A program made the position numbers and the translations under genes. From Bacilli bacterium (GTDB taxonomy: Bacteria > Bacillota_I > Bacilli_A > RF39 > UBA660), in contig JAEDMO010000022.1 of NCBI GenBank assembly GCA_016302935.1, positions 1 through 13,907 on the forward strand: DNA of 13,907 nt, written 5' to 3'. The notes under the pieces are model-generated. The model searched no databases. It saw only the letters and a list, made by a program, of their open reading frames with translations, and was not told where the DNA came from. The stretch's first letter is position 1. Each line of letters starts with the position of its first letter. Below are positions 1 to 6,757 of the stretch, in pieces.

Positions 1-50
1 GTTTCAATATATCAATATCGAAAATTGAAAAATGTTGAATTTATGTAATT

Positions 51-78
51 AAAACAGTTCATTTTGAACTGTTTTTTT
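51..78 (+). terminator. Rho-independent terminator of an upstream unit
   Basis: A perfect 10-bp stem, AAAACAGTTC pairing with GAACTGTTTT, encloses a 5-base loop (ATTTT) and runs directly into a T tract. The A-rich left arm gives the reverse strand a T-run too, so it could act in both directions. It probably ends a gene lying mostly outside the window and insulates ezrA from it. Confidence 0.85.
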
Positions 79-139
79 GTGAAAATATACTATGTTATAA
101 AAATATATATGACAGAAAGTTTTGAAAAATAATAATTAT

Positions 140-168
140 TTGTCTAAAAATGTATAAATAATTATAAA
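140..168 (+). promoter_or_regulatory. Candidate promoter of ezrA
   Basis: TTGTCT (140-145), a 17-base spacer and TATAAA (163-168) lie between the upstream terminator and ezrA, giving a leader of about 40 bases. The match is moderate (4/6 and 5/6) in very AT-rich DNA. A competing -10 is TG-T-GATAAA (171-179), which has the extended TG but a poorer hexamer. A promoter is expected here because a terminator precedes it, but the exact site is uncertain. Confidence 0.35.
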
Positions 169-213
169 TTTGTGATAAAATAATATTATTGTAAGTGAGT
201 GTAGGTGATTATT

Positions 214-1914
214 ATGGAAAATATTCTATTAGTGACTATTACAACTATTATTATTGCTGTTATTATTGTAGTTACTACATTATTAATAATCAAAAAAATT
301 AAGAGTGATAAATACAAAAAAGAAGTTGAGAGATTAGATATTGAGAGAAATCAAATTGTTGGAATTCCTATATTAAGTGAGATATCTAAGGTTAGGGATT
401 TAGTTAAAACGGATAATCTTAAGGAGAAACTTAATGAGTGGGATACTACATTTAAGTTGATTAAGGATGATCGTGTTCCTAAAATTTCTGATTTATTAGC
501 AGAAGCTGATTTTTTAATTAATAAGAAGGAATATAAAACGGCGTTAAAGAAAATCGCTAATGTTGAAATGGAGATTGAAGAATTAAAAAGTAAATCTAAT
601 AATTTGTTAGATGAAATAAAGATAATTACTACTTCCGAGGAGAGAAATAGAAGTCTTATTACTAAGTTAAAGGTAATGTATAGGGAGTTGCAAAGTAAGT
701 TTGAAAGAACTAGAAAAGATTATGATGAAATAGGGGAGTTTATTGAATTACAGTTTGAGAACATTGATAAAAGATTTAGTGAATTTGAAAATGCAATGGA
801 TCACAATGATTATGTTTTGGTAGAAAAAATTGTTATTAATATTGAAGATTTGATTAATGATATGAAAGTTATATTAGATGATGTACCAACGATTGTTTTA
901 ATGGCCACTATTTTGATTCCTAAGAAAATTGAAGATATATCTATATATTATTCTAGAATGATTAGAGATGGTTATCCGCTTGATTATCTTAATGTGGAAT
1001 ATAATATTAAGGAGATAAATAATAAAGTAAATGTTATTATGGATAATGCTAAGATGTTGAATACTAAGGATGCTATTTTGGAACTTAAGACTATTGCTGA
1101 TTATTTAGATGAGCTTTTTAAAGATTTTGATCAAGAAAAAGAGTGCAAAAATATTTTTCATGAAAATAGTAAAATATTTAAAAAACGCTTAGATAAGGTT
1201 AATAAAATGATATATAATATTTATCTAAGTTTGGATGATATAAAATTGACATATGATTTGAAAGATGAAGAGATAAGTAAATTTAATTTAATAAATGAAA
1301 AATTAGAAAATTTAAATAAGGATTTTAAAACATTAATTGAACATAGTAAGGGTAAAACTTTTGCTTATTCTAAATTAGCTGATGAATTAAGTGGTTTATC
1401 TAATAAATTAACTAGGTTGAATGATGATTTGGAATATCAGCTTCATTCTATCAGTAGTATGCAAGATGATGAATACAGAGCTAAGGAACAACTTCAATCT
1501 ATTGAAAAATTGTTAAAACAAACAAAAATGAGATTAAAAGATTTTAAGTTTCCGTTTATTCCCGATAGTTACTTTGTTGAACTAAAGGAAGCTGGAGCGG
1601 CGATTAGGGAGATAATAAGGGAATTAGATAAAAAACCTATTGTTATAAAAATATTGAATATAAGGGTTGATACTGCTAGGGATTTAGTTTTTAAAATTTA
1701 TAATAAGACTAATGAATTAATTAAGAATGCTTCTATGGCTGAAAAAATAATTGTTTATGGTAATCGTTATAGGAGTAGTTATAGTGATGTTGATGTTTCT
1801 TTAGATAAGGCTGAAAATTTATTTAGAAAGGGTCTATATAAAGAATCTTATAATATATCTTTGGAGGCTTTGGGAAAGATTGATGAGAGTATAAAAAGCA
1901 AATTTACTATTTAA
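214..1914 (+). CDS. ezrA: Septation ring formation regulator EzrA
   Basis: EzrA is a membrane-anchored, spectrin-like protein of Firmicutes that binds FtsZ, restrains extra Z-ring formation and takes part in septal wall synthesis. The 566-residue product has one N-terminal membrane segment (about residues 2-25) followed by a basic stretch, so the rest is cytoplasmic. The remainder is almost entirely charged coiled-coil helix, and the total length is typical of the family. Near the C-terminus is the conserved patch with N517 and R518 (YGNRYRS), corresponding to the QNR midcell-localisation patch of B. subtilis EzrA; from memory of that protein, the Gln is V514 here. I chose ATG 214 over an in-frame GTG at 205 because that GTG lies inside the Shine-Dalgarno AGGTGAT (203-209), which is correctly spaced for 214. 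It appears to be transcribed alone or with the two genes that follow. Confidence 0.9.
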   Translation: MENILLVTITTIIIAVIIVVTTLLIIKKIKSDKYKKEVERLDIERNQIVGIPILSEISKVRDLVKTDNLKEKLNEWDTTFKLIKDDRVPKISDLLAEADFLINKKEYKTALKKIANVEMEIEELKSKSNNLLDEIKIITTSEERNRSLITKLKVMYRELQSKFERTRKDYDEIGEFIELQFENIDKRFSEFENAMDHNDYVLVEKIVINIEDLINDMKVILDDVPTIVLMATILIPKKIEDISIYYSRMIRDGYPLDYLNVEYNIKEINNKVNVIMDNAKMLNTKDAILELKTIADYLDELFKDFDQEKECKNIFHENSKIFKKRLDKVNKMIYNIYLSLDDIKLTYDLKDEEISKFNLINEKLENLNKDFKTLIEHSKGKTFAYSKLADELSGLSNKLTRLNDDLEYQLHSISSMQDDEYRAKEQLQSIEKLLKQTKMRLKDFKFPFIPDSYFVELKEAGAAIREIIRELDKKPIVIKILNIRVDTARDLVFKIYNKTNELIKNASMAEKIIVYGNRYRSSYSDVDVSLDKAENLFRKGLYKESYNISLEALGKIDESIKSKFTI

Positions 1915-1921
1915 TTAATAC

Positions 1922-1950
1922 TTGCAATTTAATATAATTTATGATATTCT
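1922..1950 (+). promoter_or_regulatory. Candidate extended -10 promoter for the low-complexity membrane protein gene
   Basis: TTGCAA (1922-1927), a 17-base spacer and TATTCT (1945-1950) preceded by TG one base upstream (1942-1943) form an extended -10 promoter, though each hexamer matches consensus at only four positions. The expected start near 1957 would give a leader of about 28 bases containing a strong Shine-Dalgarno, AGAAGGAGG (1965-1973). It would let this gene and the next be expressed apart from ezrA. Confidence 0.45.
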
Positions 1951-1984
1951 TAGTACAAGAGAATAGAAGGAGGATTTATTTAAA

Positions 1985-3055
1985 ATGACATTTTTTGAAT
2001 TTTTAGAAACATATTATATTTGGTTATTAGTGGTAGTAGTAATTTTAATTATTACGATTATTGGTTATTTGGCTGATCGAAGGGACAAGAAGAGGAAACT
2101 TGCTAAAGAGCAAAATACGATGACTACTAATGTTTCATCAGAAAGTATTTCTAATATAGCTTCTGATGTTCCTAATCAAGGAAATGTGGGTATGACTAAT
2201 CAAGTCAATGCTATGCCAAATCAAAGTGAGGTTGCTAATCAAAATGTGGCACAAGTTAATTCTAATGTTAATATCCCTAATACTGCAATGGGTGTTAACT
2301 TAGATGGTAATGTTGCTCCAAGCAATCCACAAACTAGGATTATGAATAATATTCAAGGTGTGATGCCTAATGTTGTTCCTGATGTGCAACCTAGTAATGT
2401 AAATAATTTTGTAAATTATTCTGAACCAACAACGATGGTACCACCAGTTAGTGATATGCCTAAAGTTGATGGACCAATTATGACGCATGAAGTTAATGAA
2501 GTACCACTTCAAACAGTACCTCTTGATAGTACGATAAAGGTGGTTGAAGAACCGGATACTGTAGTTGTTCCAAGTGCTGTAAGTGAAAATGTTAATGTGG
2601 TTTCTAATGAGGTACCACCGGTAGTACCAAATTTTTCATCAACACCAATTATGGAAACGCCTGCTATGAATATGGTTGATGTACAACCTATTAATAATGT
2701 ACCTCAAACACCGATTGTAGAGCCACCTGTGGTTGAACCTATATCTCCAGTTGCAGATGTGGTTACGCCAGTTGATGTGCAACCTATGAATTCGGTATTA
2801 GAAAATAAGGTCGATGAACAAATAGTAGTTCCTGTAGAGGAACCTTTAGTTCAACAACCGGTAACTTCAATGCCTACTGCACAAAATGCTACAGATATGG
2901 TTGGGAATTTAAATGGTGTTAGTGGTAGTAATATTGTTATTCCTAATGAACAACAAGTTGTTGATTCTCAAGTAGAAAGTAATACTATTGTATATCCACA
3001 AGAACAAAATATTAATACTGCTGATAATTTTGAAGATGACATTTGGAAATTATAG
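1985..3055 (+). CDS. N-terminally membrane-anchored low-complexity protein, function unknown
   Basis: I do not recognise this 356-residue protein. Residues 10-30 form a strongly hydrophobic membrane segment followed by a basic cluster (residues 32-39). By the positive-inside rule the remainder faces the cytoplasm, as in EzrA and ZipA. From about residue 40 to 345 the protein is Asn/Gln-, then Val/Pro-rich and looks disordered. A short element DVQP followed by S/I/M and N recurs at residues 133, 232 and 264. There are three Pro-Pro doublets. It ends in a distinct acidic-aromatic tail, NFEDDIWKL, unlike the linker before it. ATG 1985 is preceded by AGAAGGAGG at 11 bases. The layout (anchor, long linker, terminal peptide) and the ezrA neighbour suggest a division or envelope scaffold. 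This is inference only; no enzymatic motif is visible. Confidence 0.75.
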   Translation: MTFFEFLETYYIWLLVVVVILIITIIGYLADRRDKKRKLAKEQNTMTTNVSSESISNIASDVPNQGNVGMTNQVNAMPNQSEVANQNVAQVNSNVNIPNTAMGVNLDGNVAPSNPQTRIMNNIQGVMPNVVPDVQPSNVNNFVNYSEPTTMVPPVSDMPKVDGPIMTHEVNEVPLQTVPLDSTIKVVEEPDTVVVPSAVSENVNVVSNEVPPVVPNFSSTPIMETPAMNMVDVQPINNVPQTPIVEPPVVEPISPVADVVTPVDVQPMNSVLENKVDEQIVVPVEEPLVQQPVTSMPTAQNATDMVGNLNGVSGSNIVIPNEQQVVDSQVESNTIVYPQEQNINTADNFEDDIWKL

Positions 3056-3075
3056 CTCTTTGGAGTTATAATTTT
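3047..3075 (+). terminator. Hairpin over the stop codon: attenuator or weak terminator
   Basis: A 12-bp stem (3047-3058 with 3063-3074, one G-T wobble) around loop TTTG contains the stop codon of the preceding gene (3053-3055) and is followed by only four Ts. It could be a weak terminator, an attenuator that lowers expression of the next gene, or a 3'-end stabiliser. A poor promoter-like pair, TTGGAG (3060-3065) and TATATA (3083-3088) at 17 bases, overlaps it. Confidence 0.5.
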
Positions 3076-3103
3076 CATCGGTTATATAGAAAAAGGTGAA
3101 ACT

Positions 3104-3721
3104 ATGAATGAAAGAGAAAAATTATTACAACAATTAGATCAGAGTTATGAAGATAAAAAAGAAGAGTATAGTGATGTTAAGCCGTATAAAGCTACTACTA
3201 ATTTTAATACGGCTTTAAATCAACCACAAATTAATGTTAATGATGTTACTAATTTAAATATTCAAAATAACGAAATGGTTAATAAGGCGATGGGAATAAA
3301 TAATTTAATGGAGACTAATGTTTCTAATCAAAATCAAAATGTTGTTACTGCAAATGAAAATGTTCAATCGCAACCTATGAATTCATCTTTTGTAACTTCT
3401 CAAACTCAAGTAAATAATTCTCAAGTTTCTAATAATAATCAGGTTATATCACCTCAGAGTAATAATATGGAGATTCAAACTCCTGATACTAGTTTAGATG
3501 TTACTGAAAGGTTTTATCAAGAGCAACCAATATACGATGCTAAAACGGAAAAAACAACCACATATATTAGTAATATGGAAAATCAGCCACAAAAAAAGAA
3601 GAAAACAATTAAGATTTCTAAGGATACTCAAGTTTTGCTGTTGATGGTTGTTGTTATCTTCATTTTCATACTTATACTACCTGTTTTATCTAATTTTGTA
3701 AATAATATTAGGAATAGTTAG
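3104..3721 (+). CDS. Tail-anchored Asn/Gln-rich protein, function unknown
   Basis: I do not recognise this 205-residue protein. The N-terminus (about residues 1-25) is charged and probably helical. Residues 35-160 are Asn/Gln/Ser/Thr-rich and look disordered. A run of four lysines (164-167) and further basic residues precede a hydrophobic segment (about 176-195), and only about ten residues follow it. The protein is therefore predicted to be tail-anchored with its bulk in the cytoplasm, the mirror image of the gene upstream. The two share the short segments AMG-V/I-N and QPMNS, so they may be related or work together. ATG 3104 has Shine-Dalgarno AAGGTGA at normal spacing. The stop codon overlaps the end of the convergent RNHCP gene by four bases. 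No known domain is visible. Confidence 0.7.
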   Translation: MNEREKLLQQLDQSYEDKKEEYSDVKPYKATTNFNTALNQPQINVNDVTNLNIQNNEMVNKAMGINNLMETNVSNQNQNVVTANENVQSQPMNSSFVTSQTQVNNSQVSNNNQVISPQSNNMEIQTPDTSLDVTERFYQEQPIYDAKTEKTTTYISNMENQPQKKKKTIKISKDTQVLLLMVVVIFIFILILPVLSNFVNNIRNS

Positions 3722-4020
3722 TTATTAATTGATAAATTAATTATTTCGTCATAATTATCATCATTTGCCATTATATTTTTATGAATTGTATGACATTTTT
3801 GACACTTATAAATTATTTTATAAGTGTCTTTATATTTTTCTATTCCAGTGGGAATTAATGATCCTTGACAGGTGTTTTTTCTATCGCCAGGATTAATATC
3901 TACATGTTTTGACCAAAGGCAATATGGGCAGTGATCTCTGGCAGTATAATTTAATTTATTTACTTTTTTATGACAGTTGTCACAGATGAATTCTTCATCA
4001 CGCATCATAAATTTTTTCAA
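3718..4020 (-). CDS. RNHCP domain zinc-ribbon protein
   Basis: This small protein (100 residues from the TTG at 4020) belongs to the RNHCP family, named after a conserved Arg-Asn-His-Cys-Pro motif. Here the motif reads RDHCP (28-32), followed by YCLWSKHVDINPGDR, which is very typical. Cysteines at 13/16 and 31/34 form one likely zinc site; C51 with C73/C76 may form a second. The molecular function of the family is not known to me. The longer frame back to a GTG at 4047 is unlikely because a good -10 box (4043-4038) covers that codon. GGTGAT at 4030-4025 places the start at TTG 4020; ATGs at 4008 and 4005 are alternatives but sit too far from it. It is the only - strand gene here, divergent from scpA and convergent with the tail-anchored gene. 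Confidence 0.85.
   Translation of the reverse strand: MKKFMMRDEEFICDNCHKKVNKLNYTARDHCPYCLWSKHVDINPGDRKNTCQGSLIPTGIEKYKDTYKIIYKCQKCHTIHKNIMANDDNYDEIINLSINN
3801..3839 (+). terminator. Terminator-like hairpin inside the RNHCP coding sequence
   Basis: A perfect 12-bp inverted repeat, GACACTTATAAA and TTTATAAGTGTC with loop TTAT (3801-3828), is followed on the + strand by TTTATATTTTT. It would terminate + strand transcripts about 110 bases past the stop of the tail-anchored gene. The same bases on the - strand encode RNHCP residues 65-73, including zinc cysteine C73. On the - strand it is followed by As, so it should not stop RNHCP transcription. Confidence 0.7.
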
Positions 4021-4037
4021 TATTATCACCAAGTCAA

Positions 4038-4066
4038 AGTATAACACATTAAATATTAATTTACAA
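4038..4066 (-). promoter_or_regulatory. Promoter of the RNHCP gene
   Basis: Read on the - strand: TTGTAA (4066-4061), a 17-base spacer, then TATACT (4043-4038) with the extended TG one base upstream. The predicted start near 4031 leaves a leader of roughly 11 bases containing GGTGAT before TTG 4020. Its -35 occupies the same bases as the -35 of the divergent scpA promoter. Confidence 0.7.
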
Positions 4067-4088
4067 TATTTAATTATTTTGTTATAAT
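4060..4088 (+). promoter_or_regulatory. Promoter of the scpA-scpB-pdp operon
   Basis: TTTACA (4060-4065, 5/6), a 17-base spacer and a consensus TATAAT (4083-4088) with TG at 4080-4081 make this the best promoter in the window. The predicted start near 4095 leaves a leader of about 12 bases with AAAGGATGAT ahead of ATG 4107. Confidence 0.8.
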
Positions 4089-4106
4089 TAATTAAAGGAT
4101 GATATT

Positions 4107-4838
4107 ATGGATTACAGTATAAAAATTGATGCTTTTGAAGGACCTTTAGATTTACTTTTACATTTAATTAAAAAAGCAAATATTGATATATATGATATAA
4201 ATATTGAGGAAATTACAAAACAATATTTGGATTATATTAATAAAATGGAAGAATTAAATATTGATATTGCTTCATCATATTTGGTTATGGCGGCTGAATT
4301 AATCGAATTAAAATCTAAGTTATTATTACCTAACCAAAATAATGAAGAAAATGAAGAAGAAGAAAATACTAAGGAAAATTTGATACAAAGATTATTAAAT
4401 TATGAAAGATATAAAGAAATTGCTACTTCATTTAAGGAATTAGAAAACAATCGTCAACAAATATTTATTAAGGGCCCAGAAAATATTAATAAATATACTG
4501 AGAGTAAACTAGTAAATACTTGTGAATATAATGTAGATGTTTTGTATAATGCTTTTTTAGAATTGCTTAAGCGAAGGGAATTAGAGAAACCTATTTCTAC
4601 TAAAATAACAACTAAAGAATATAGTGTTAGTGTTAGAATAAAAGAAATTAAAGAAATATTAAAGATTAAGAAAACGGTTAATTTTGATGATTTATTTGAT
4701 AGTTTTAGTAAGGATTTTGTTATTGTAACTTTTTTATCGGTTTTGGATATGGTTAAAAATAATGAAATAGTTATTAATCAAGATCAAAATTTTTCTAAAA
4801 TAACTATATCGTTAAAAGGATGTGAACAAAGTGAATAA
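4107..4838 (+). CDS. scpA: Segregation and condensation protein A (kleisin)
   Basis: ScpA is the kleisin of bacterial SMC-ScpAB condensin. It bridges the head of one SMC and the neck of the other and holds a ScpB dimer, compacting and resolving sister origins. At 243 residues it has the usual length. The N-terminal family hallmark FEGPLDLLLHLI (about 9-20) starts the SMC-neck-binding helices. An acidic linker around residues 79-88 precedes the ScpB-binding middle region. The C-terminal region (about 180-240) is a winged helix that caps the SMC head. ATG 4107 follows a strong promoter and AAAGGATGAT. Its end overlaps the scpB start by eight bases, indicating translational coupling in keeping with the fixed complex. 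No smc gene is in the window. Confidence 0.96.
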   Translation: MDYSIKIDAFEGPLDLLLHLIKKANIDIYDINIEEITKQYLDYINKMEELNIDIASSYLVMAAELIELKSKLLLPNQNNEENEEEENTKENLIQRLLNYERYKEIATSFKELENNRQQIFIKGPENINKYTESKLVNTCEYNVDVLYNAFLELLKRRELEKPISTKITTKEYSVSVRIKEIKEILKIKKTVNFDDLFDSFSKDFVIVTFLSVLDMVKNNEIVINQDQNFSKITISLKGCEQSE

Positions 4839-5397
4839 AGAAGCGATATTGGAAGGACTTTTGTATGTTCAAGGTGATGAGGGAATTAGTTTAGGTGAAG
4901 TTTGTAATATATTGCAAATAGATGAAGATGAGGCTAAAGATTTGGTTCTTAGTTTAAAGAATAAATATGAGCAACCAGATAGGGGACTTAGGATACATTA
5001 TTTAGGTAATTGTTTTAAATTAACTACTAAAGAAGAGCACAGGGAATATTATAAAAAACTAGTTGATGATGTTACTATATCTTCTACTTTGTCAAATGCT
5101 GCTTTGGAAACTTTGGCTATTATTGCTTATAATGAACCAATAACTAGATTACAAATTGATGAATTAAGAGGCGTGGATACTACCTATACTATAAGAAGAT
5201 TAGTGGCAAAAGGATTAATTAAAGAATGTGGTAGAGCTGATATTCCGGGACGTCCACTTCTTTATAAGACAACTGATGATTTTTTAGATTATTTTAATCT
5301 TTCTACTAAAGATGATTTGCCTCCTATTGAGAAAATAGAAGAGTTAAAAAAAGAAGATGCTGATTTGTATAAATCTAATTACAAGGAGGTTTTCTAA
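4831..5397 (+). CDS. scpB: Segregation and condensation protein B
   Basis: ScpB is the winged-helix dimeric partner that binds the middle of ScpA in the SMC condensin. The 188-residue product shows the first winged helix (about 1-75) and the strongly conserved second one: SNAALETLAIIAYNEPITR (about 87-105), then RGVDTTYTIRRL, then PGRPLLYKTT. I chose GTG 4831, giving MNKEAILEGLLYV as in family members. A GTG at 4822 lies one base after the Shine-Dalgarno (AAAGGA, 4815-4820), too close to use, while 4831 is ten bases away. The stop TAA shares its last base with the ATG of the next gene. C-terminal residues beyond about 165 form a charged tail, normal for the family. Confidence 0.96.
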   Translation: MNKEAILEGLLYVQGDEGISLGEVCNILQIDEDEAKDLVLSLKNKYEQPDRGLRIHYLGNCFKLTTKEEHREYYKKLVDDVTISSTLSNAALETLAIIAYNEPITRLQIDELRGVDTTYTIRRLVAKGLIKECGRADIPGRPLLYKTTDDFLDYFNLSTKDDLPPIEKIEELKKEDADLYKSNYKEVF

Positions 5398-6671
5398 TGA
5401 ATATTTTGGATATTATTAATAAAAAAAGGCTCAATTCTTCTCTTAGTAAAAGTGAAATTGAATATGTTGTTAGGGCATATTTAGATGATACTATTAAGGA
5501 TTATCAAATGAGTTCTTTATTAATGGCAATATGCATTAATGGTATGAATCAAGATGAAATTAATTACTTAACCGATGCGATGATCAATAGTGGAGAGACT
5601 ATCGATTTATCTAATGTAGGAGGTGCTACAGTTGATAAACATTCAACTGGTGGCGTTGGGGATAAGACTACTTTAATAGTGGCTCCGATTGTAGCTAGTT
5701 TAGGAGTAAAGGTTTATAAAATGAGTGGGAGAGGTCTAGGCCATACCGGAGGAACCATCGATAAGTTAGAGTCAATTCCTGGTTTTAAAGTAGACTTGAC
5801 AAAAAAACAGTTTCTATCTCAAGTAAATAAAATTAATTTATCCGTCGTTAGTCAGACGGCTAATCTTGTTCCTGCTGATAAAAAAATATATGCACTTCGC
5901 GATGTGACTGGAACTGTAGAGAGTATTCCTTTGATAGCTTCTTCAATAATGAGTAAGAAAATAGCACTTGGTGCTAGTAATATCGTTATTGATTTGAAAG
6001 TAGGAAGCGGGGCTTTAATAAAGAATCTTGATGATGCTACTGAGTTAGCTACTATTATGATTAATATTGGTAAAAAGTATAAAAGAAAAGTTGTGTGCTT
6101 GCTTAGTAATATGGATATTCCACTTGGTTATAATGTTGGCAATAGTTTAGAAATAAAAGAGGCTATATCAGTATTGAAAAATGAGGGGGAAGAAAATCTT
6201 ACTAATTTATGTGTTGCTCTTGCTAGTCATATGGTATCTTTAGCTCTTGAAATTAGTTTTGATGAGGCTAGAGAAAAAGTTATTAATACTTTGAAAAATG
6301 GGGATGCTTTAGCAAAATTTTATGAATTTATAAATTTTCAACAAGGTAGAATTGATGAGATGAATGATGCTTTATATAAGTATGATGTAAAGGCGCCTAT
6401 TAATGGTTTTTTAACTAATATCGATGCTTATATTGTAGGTTGTTATGCTTGCGAAATAGGTTGTGGTAGAAGAAGTAAAGAAGATGTAATTGACTATGAT
6501 GCTGGTATTATAATTAGAAAAAAAATTAATGATTATGTAAGTACTAATGATATTGTTTTTACAGTTTTTTCTAATAGTGAAATAAAAGATTTTCAAAGAT
6601 TATTAGATTCATTAACGATATCATCTAAAAAGATAGAATTACCTCCATTAATATATAAAGTAATGTCTTAA
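5397..6671 (+). CDS. pdp: Pyrimidine-nucleoside phosphorylase
   Basis: This enzyme splits uridine, thymidine or deoxyuridine with phosphate to give the base and (deoxy)ribose-1-phosphate in cytoplasmic nucleoside salvage. The 424-residue protein has the family layout: an N-terminal helical domain, a phosphate-binding loop DKHSTGGVGDK (80-90) with K81 and S83, the thymidine phosphorylase signature SGRGLGHTGGTIDKLE (110-125) with T120, and the substrate residues R168, S183 and K187. The C-terminal beta domain contains GCGRRSKEDVIDYDAG. All key residues seen in Geobacillus PyNP are in place, so it should be active and probably broad for U and dT. ATG 5397 overlaps the scpB stop by one base and has a perfect AAGGAGG seven bases upstream, so it is translated as part of the scpAB operon, an unexpected functional mix. 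Confidence 0.95.
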   Translation: MNILDIINKKRLNSSLSKSEIEYVVRAYLDDTIKDYQMSSLLMAICINGMNQDEINYLTDAMINSGETIDLSNVGGATVDKHSTGGVGDKTTLIVAPIVASLGVKVYKMSGRGLGHTGGTIDKLESIPGFKVDLTKKQFLSQVNKINLSVVSQTANLVPADKKIYALRDVTGTVESIPLIASSIMSKKIALGASNIVIDLKVGSGALIKNLDDATELATIMINIGKKYKRKVVCLLSNMDIPLGYNVGNSLEIKEAISVLKNEGEENLTNLCVALASHMVSLALEISFDEAREKVINTLKNGDALAKFYEFINFQQGRIDEMNDALYKYDVKAPINGFLTNIDAYIVGCYACEIGCGRRSKEDVIDYDAGIIIRKKINDYVSTNDIVFTVFSNSEIKDFQRLLDSLTISSKKIELPPLIYKVMS

Positions 6672-6722
6672 TTAAAAGTGGGTAAAATATTGTTCTTTTG
6701 TATTTCAAAAAATGAAGAAATT

Positions 6723-6731
6723 TGTTATAAT
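6723..6731 (+). promoter_or_regulatory. Extended -10 promoter of ftsK
   Basis: TGTTATAAT (6723-6731) is a consensus extended -10, identical to that of the scpA promoter. The -35 region at 17 bases (TTTCAA, 6703-6708) is poor, as extended -10 promoters allow. The predicted start near 6738 leaves a leader of about 20 bases with the Shine-Dalgarno. No terminator is seen between pdp and this site, so read-through from the scpA operon is likely. Confidence 0.6.
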
Positions 6732-6757
6732 GTTTTATATATAAGAGGGTGAGTAAT

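Noticed and set aside
1..48. Possible 3' end of an upstream + strand gene (15 open codons ending TAA at 46-48, just before a terminator)
   Set aside because: Too short, and no recognisable protein tail; an open run of this length is common by chance. It fits the terminator but cannot be supported as a CDS.
2300..2512. 70-residue reading frame on the - strand
   Set aside because: Shadow of the low-complexity gene on the other strand; Trp/His/Ile-rich composition is an artefact of the complement, and no start signal is seen.
4021..4047. N-terminal extension of the RNHCP protein to GTG 4047
   Set aside because: The extension overlaps a well-formed -10 box and the predicted transcription start; family members begin close to the first CxxC.
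6411..6596. 61-residue reading frame on the - strand
   Set aside because: Lies within pdp, composed mainly of Ile/Thr/Ser from the complement; no Shine-Dalgarno and no family features.
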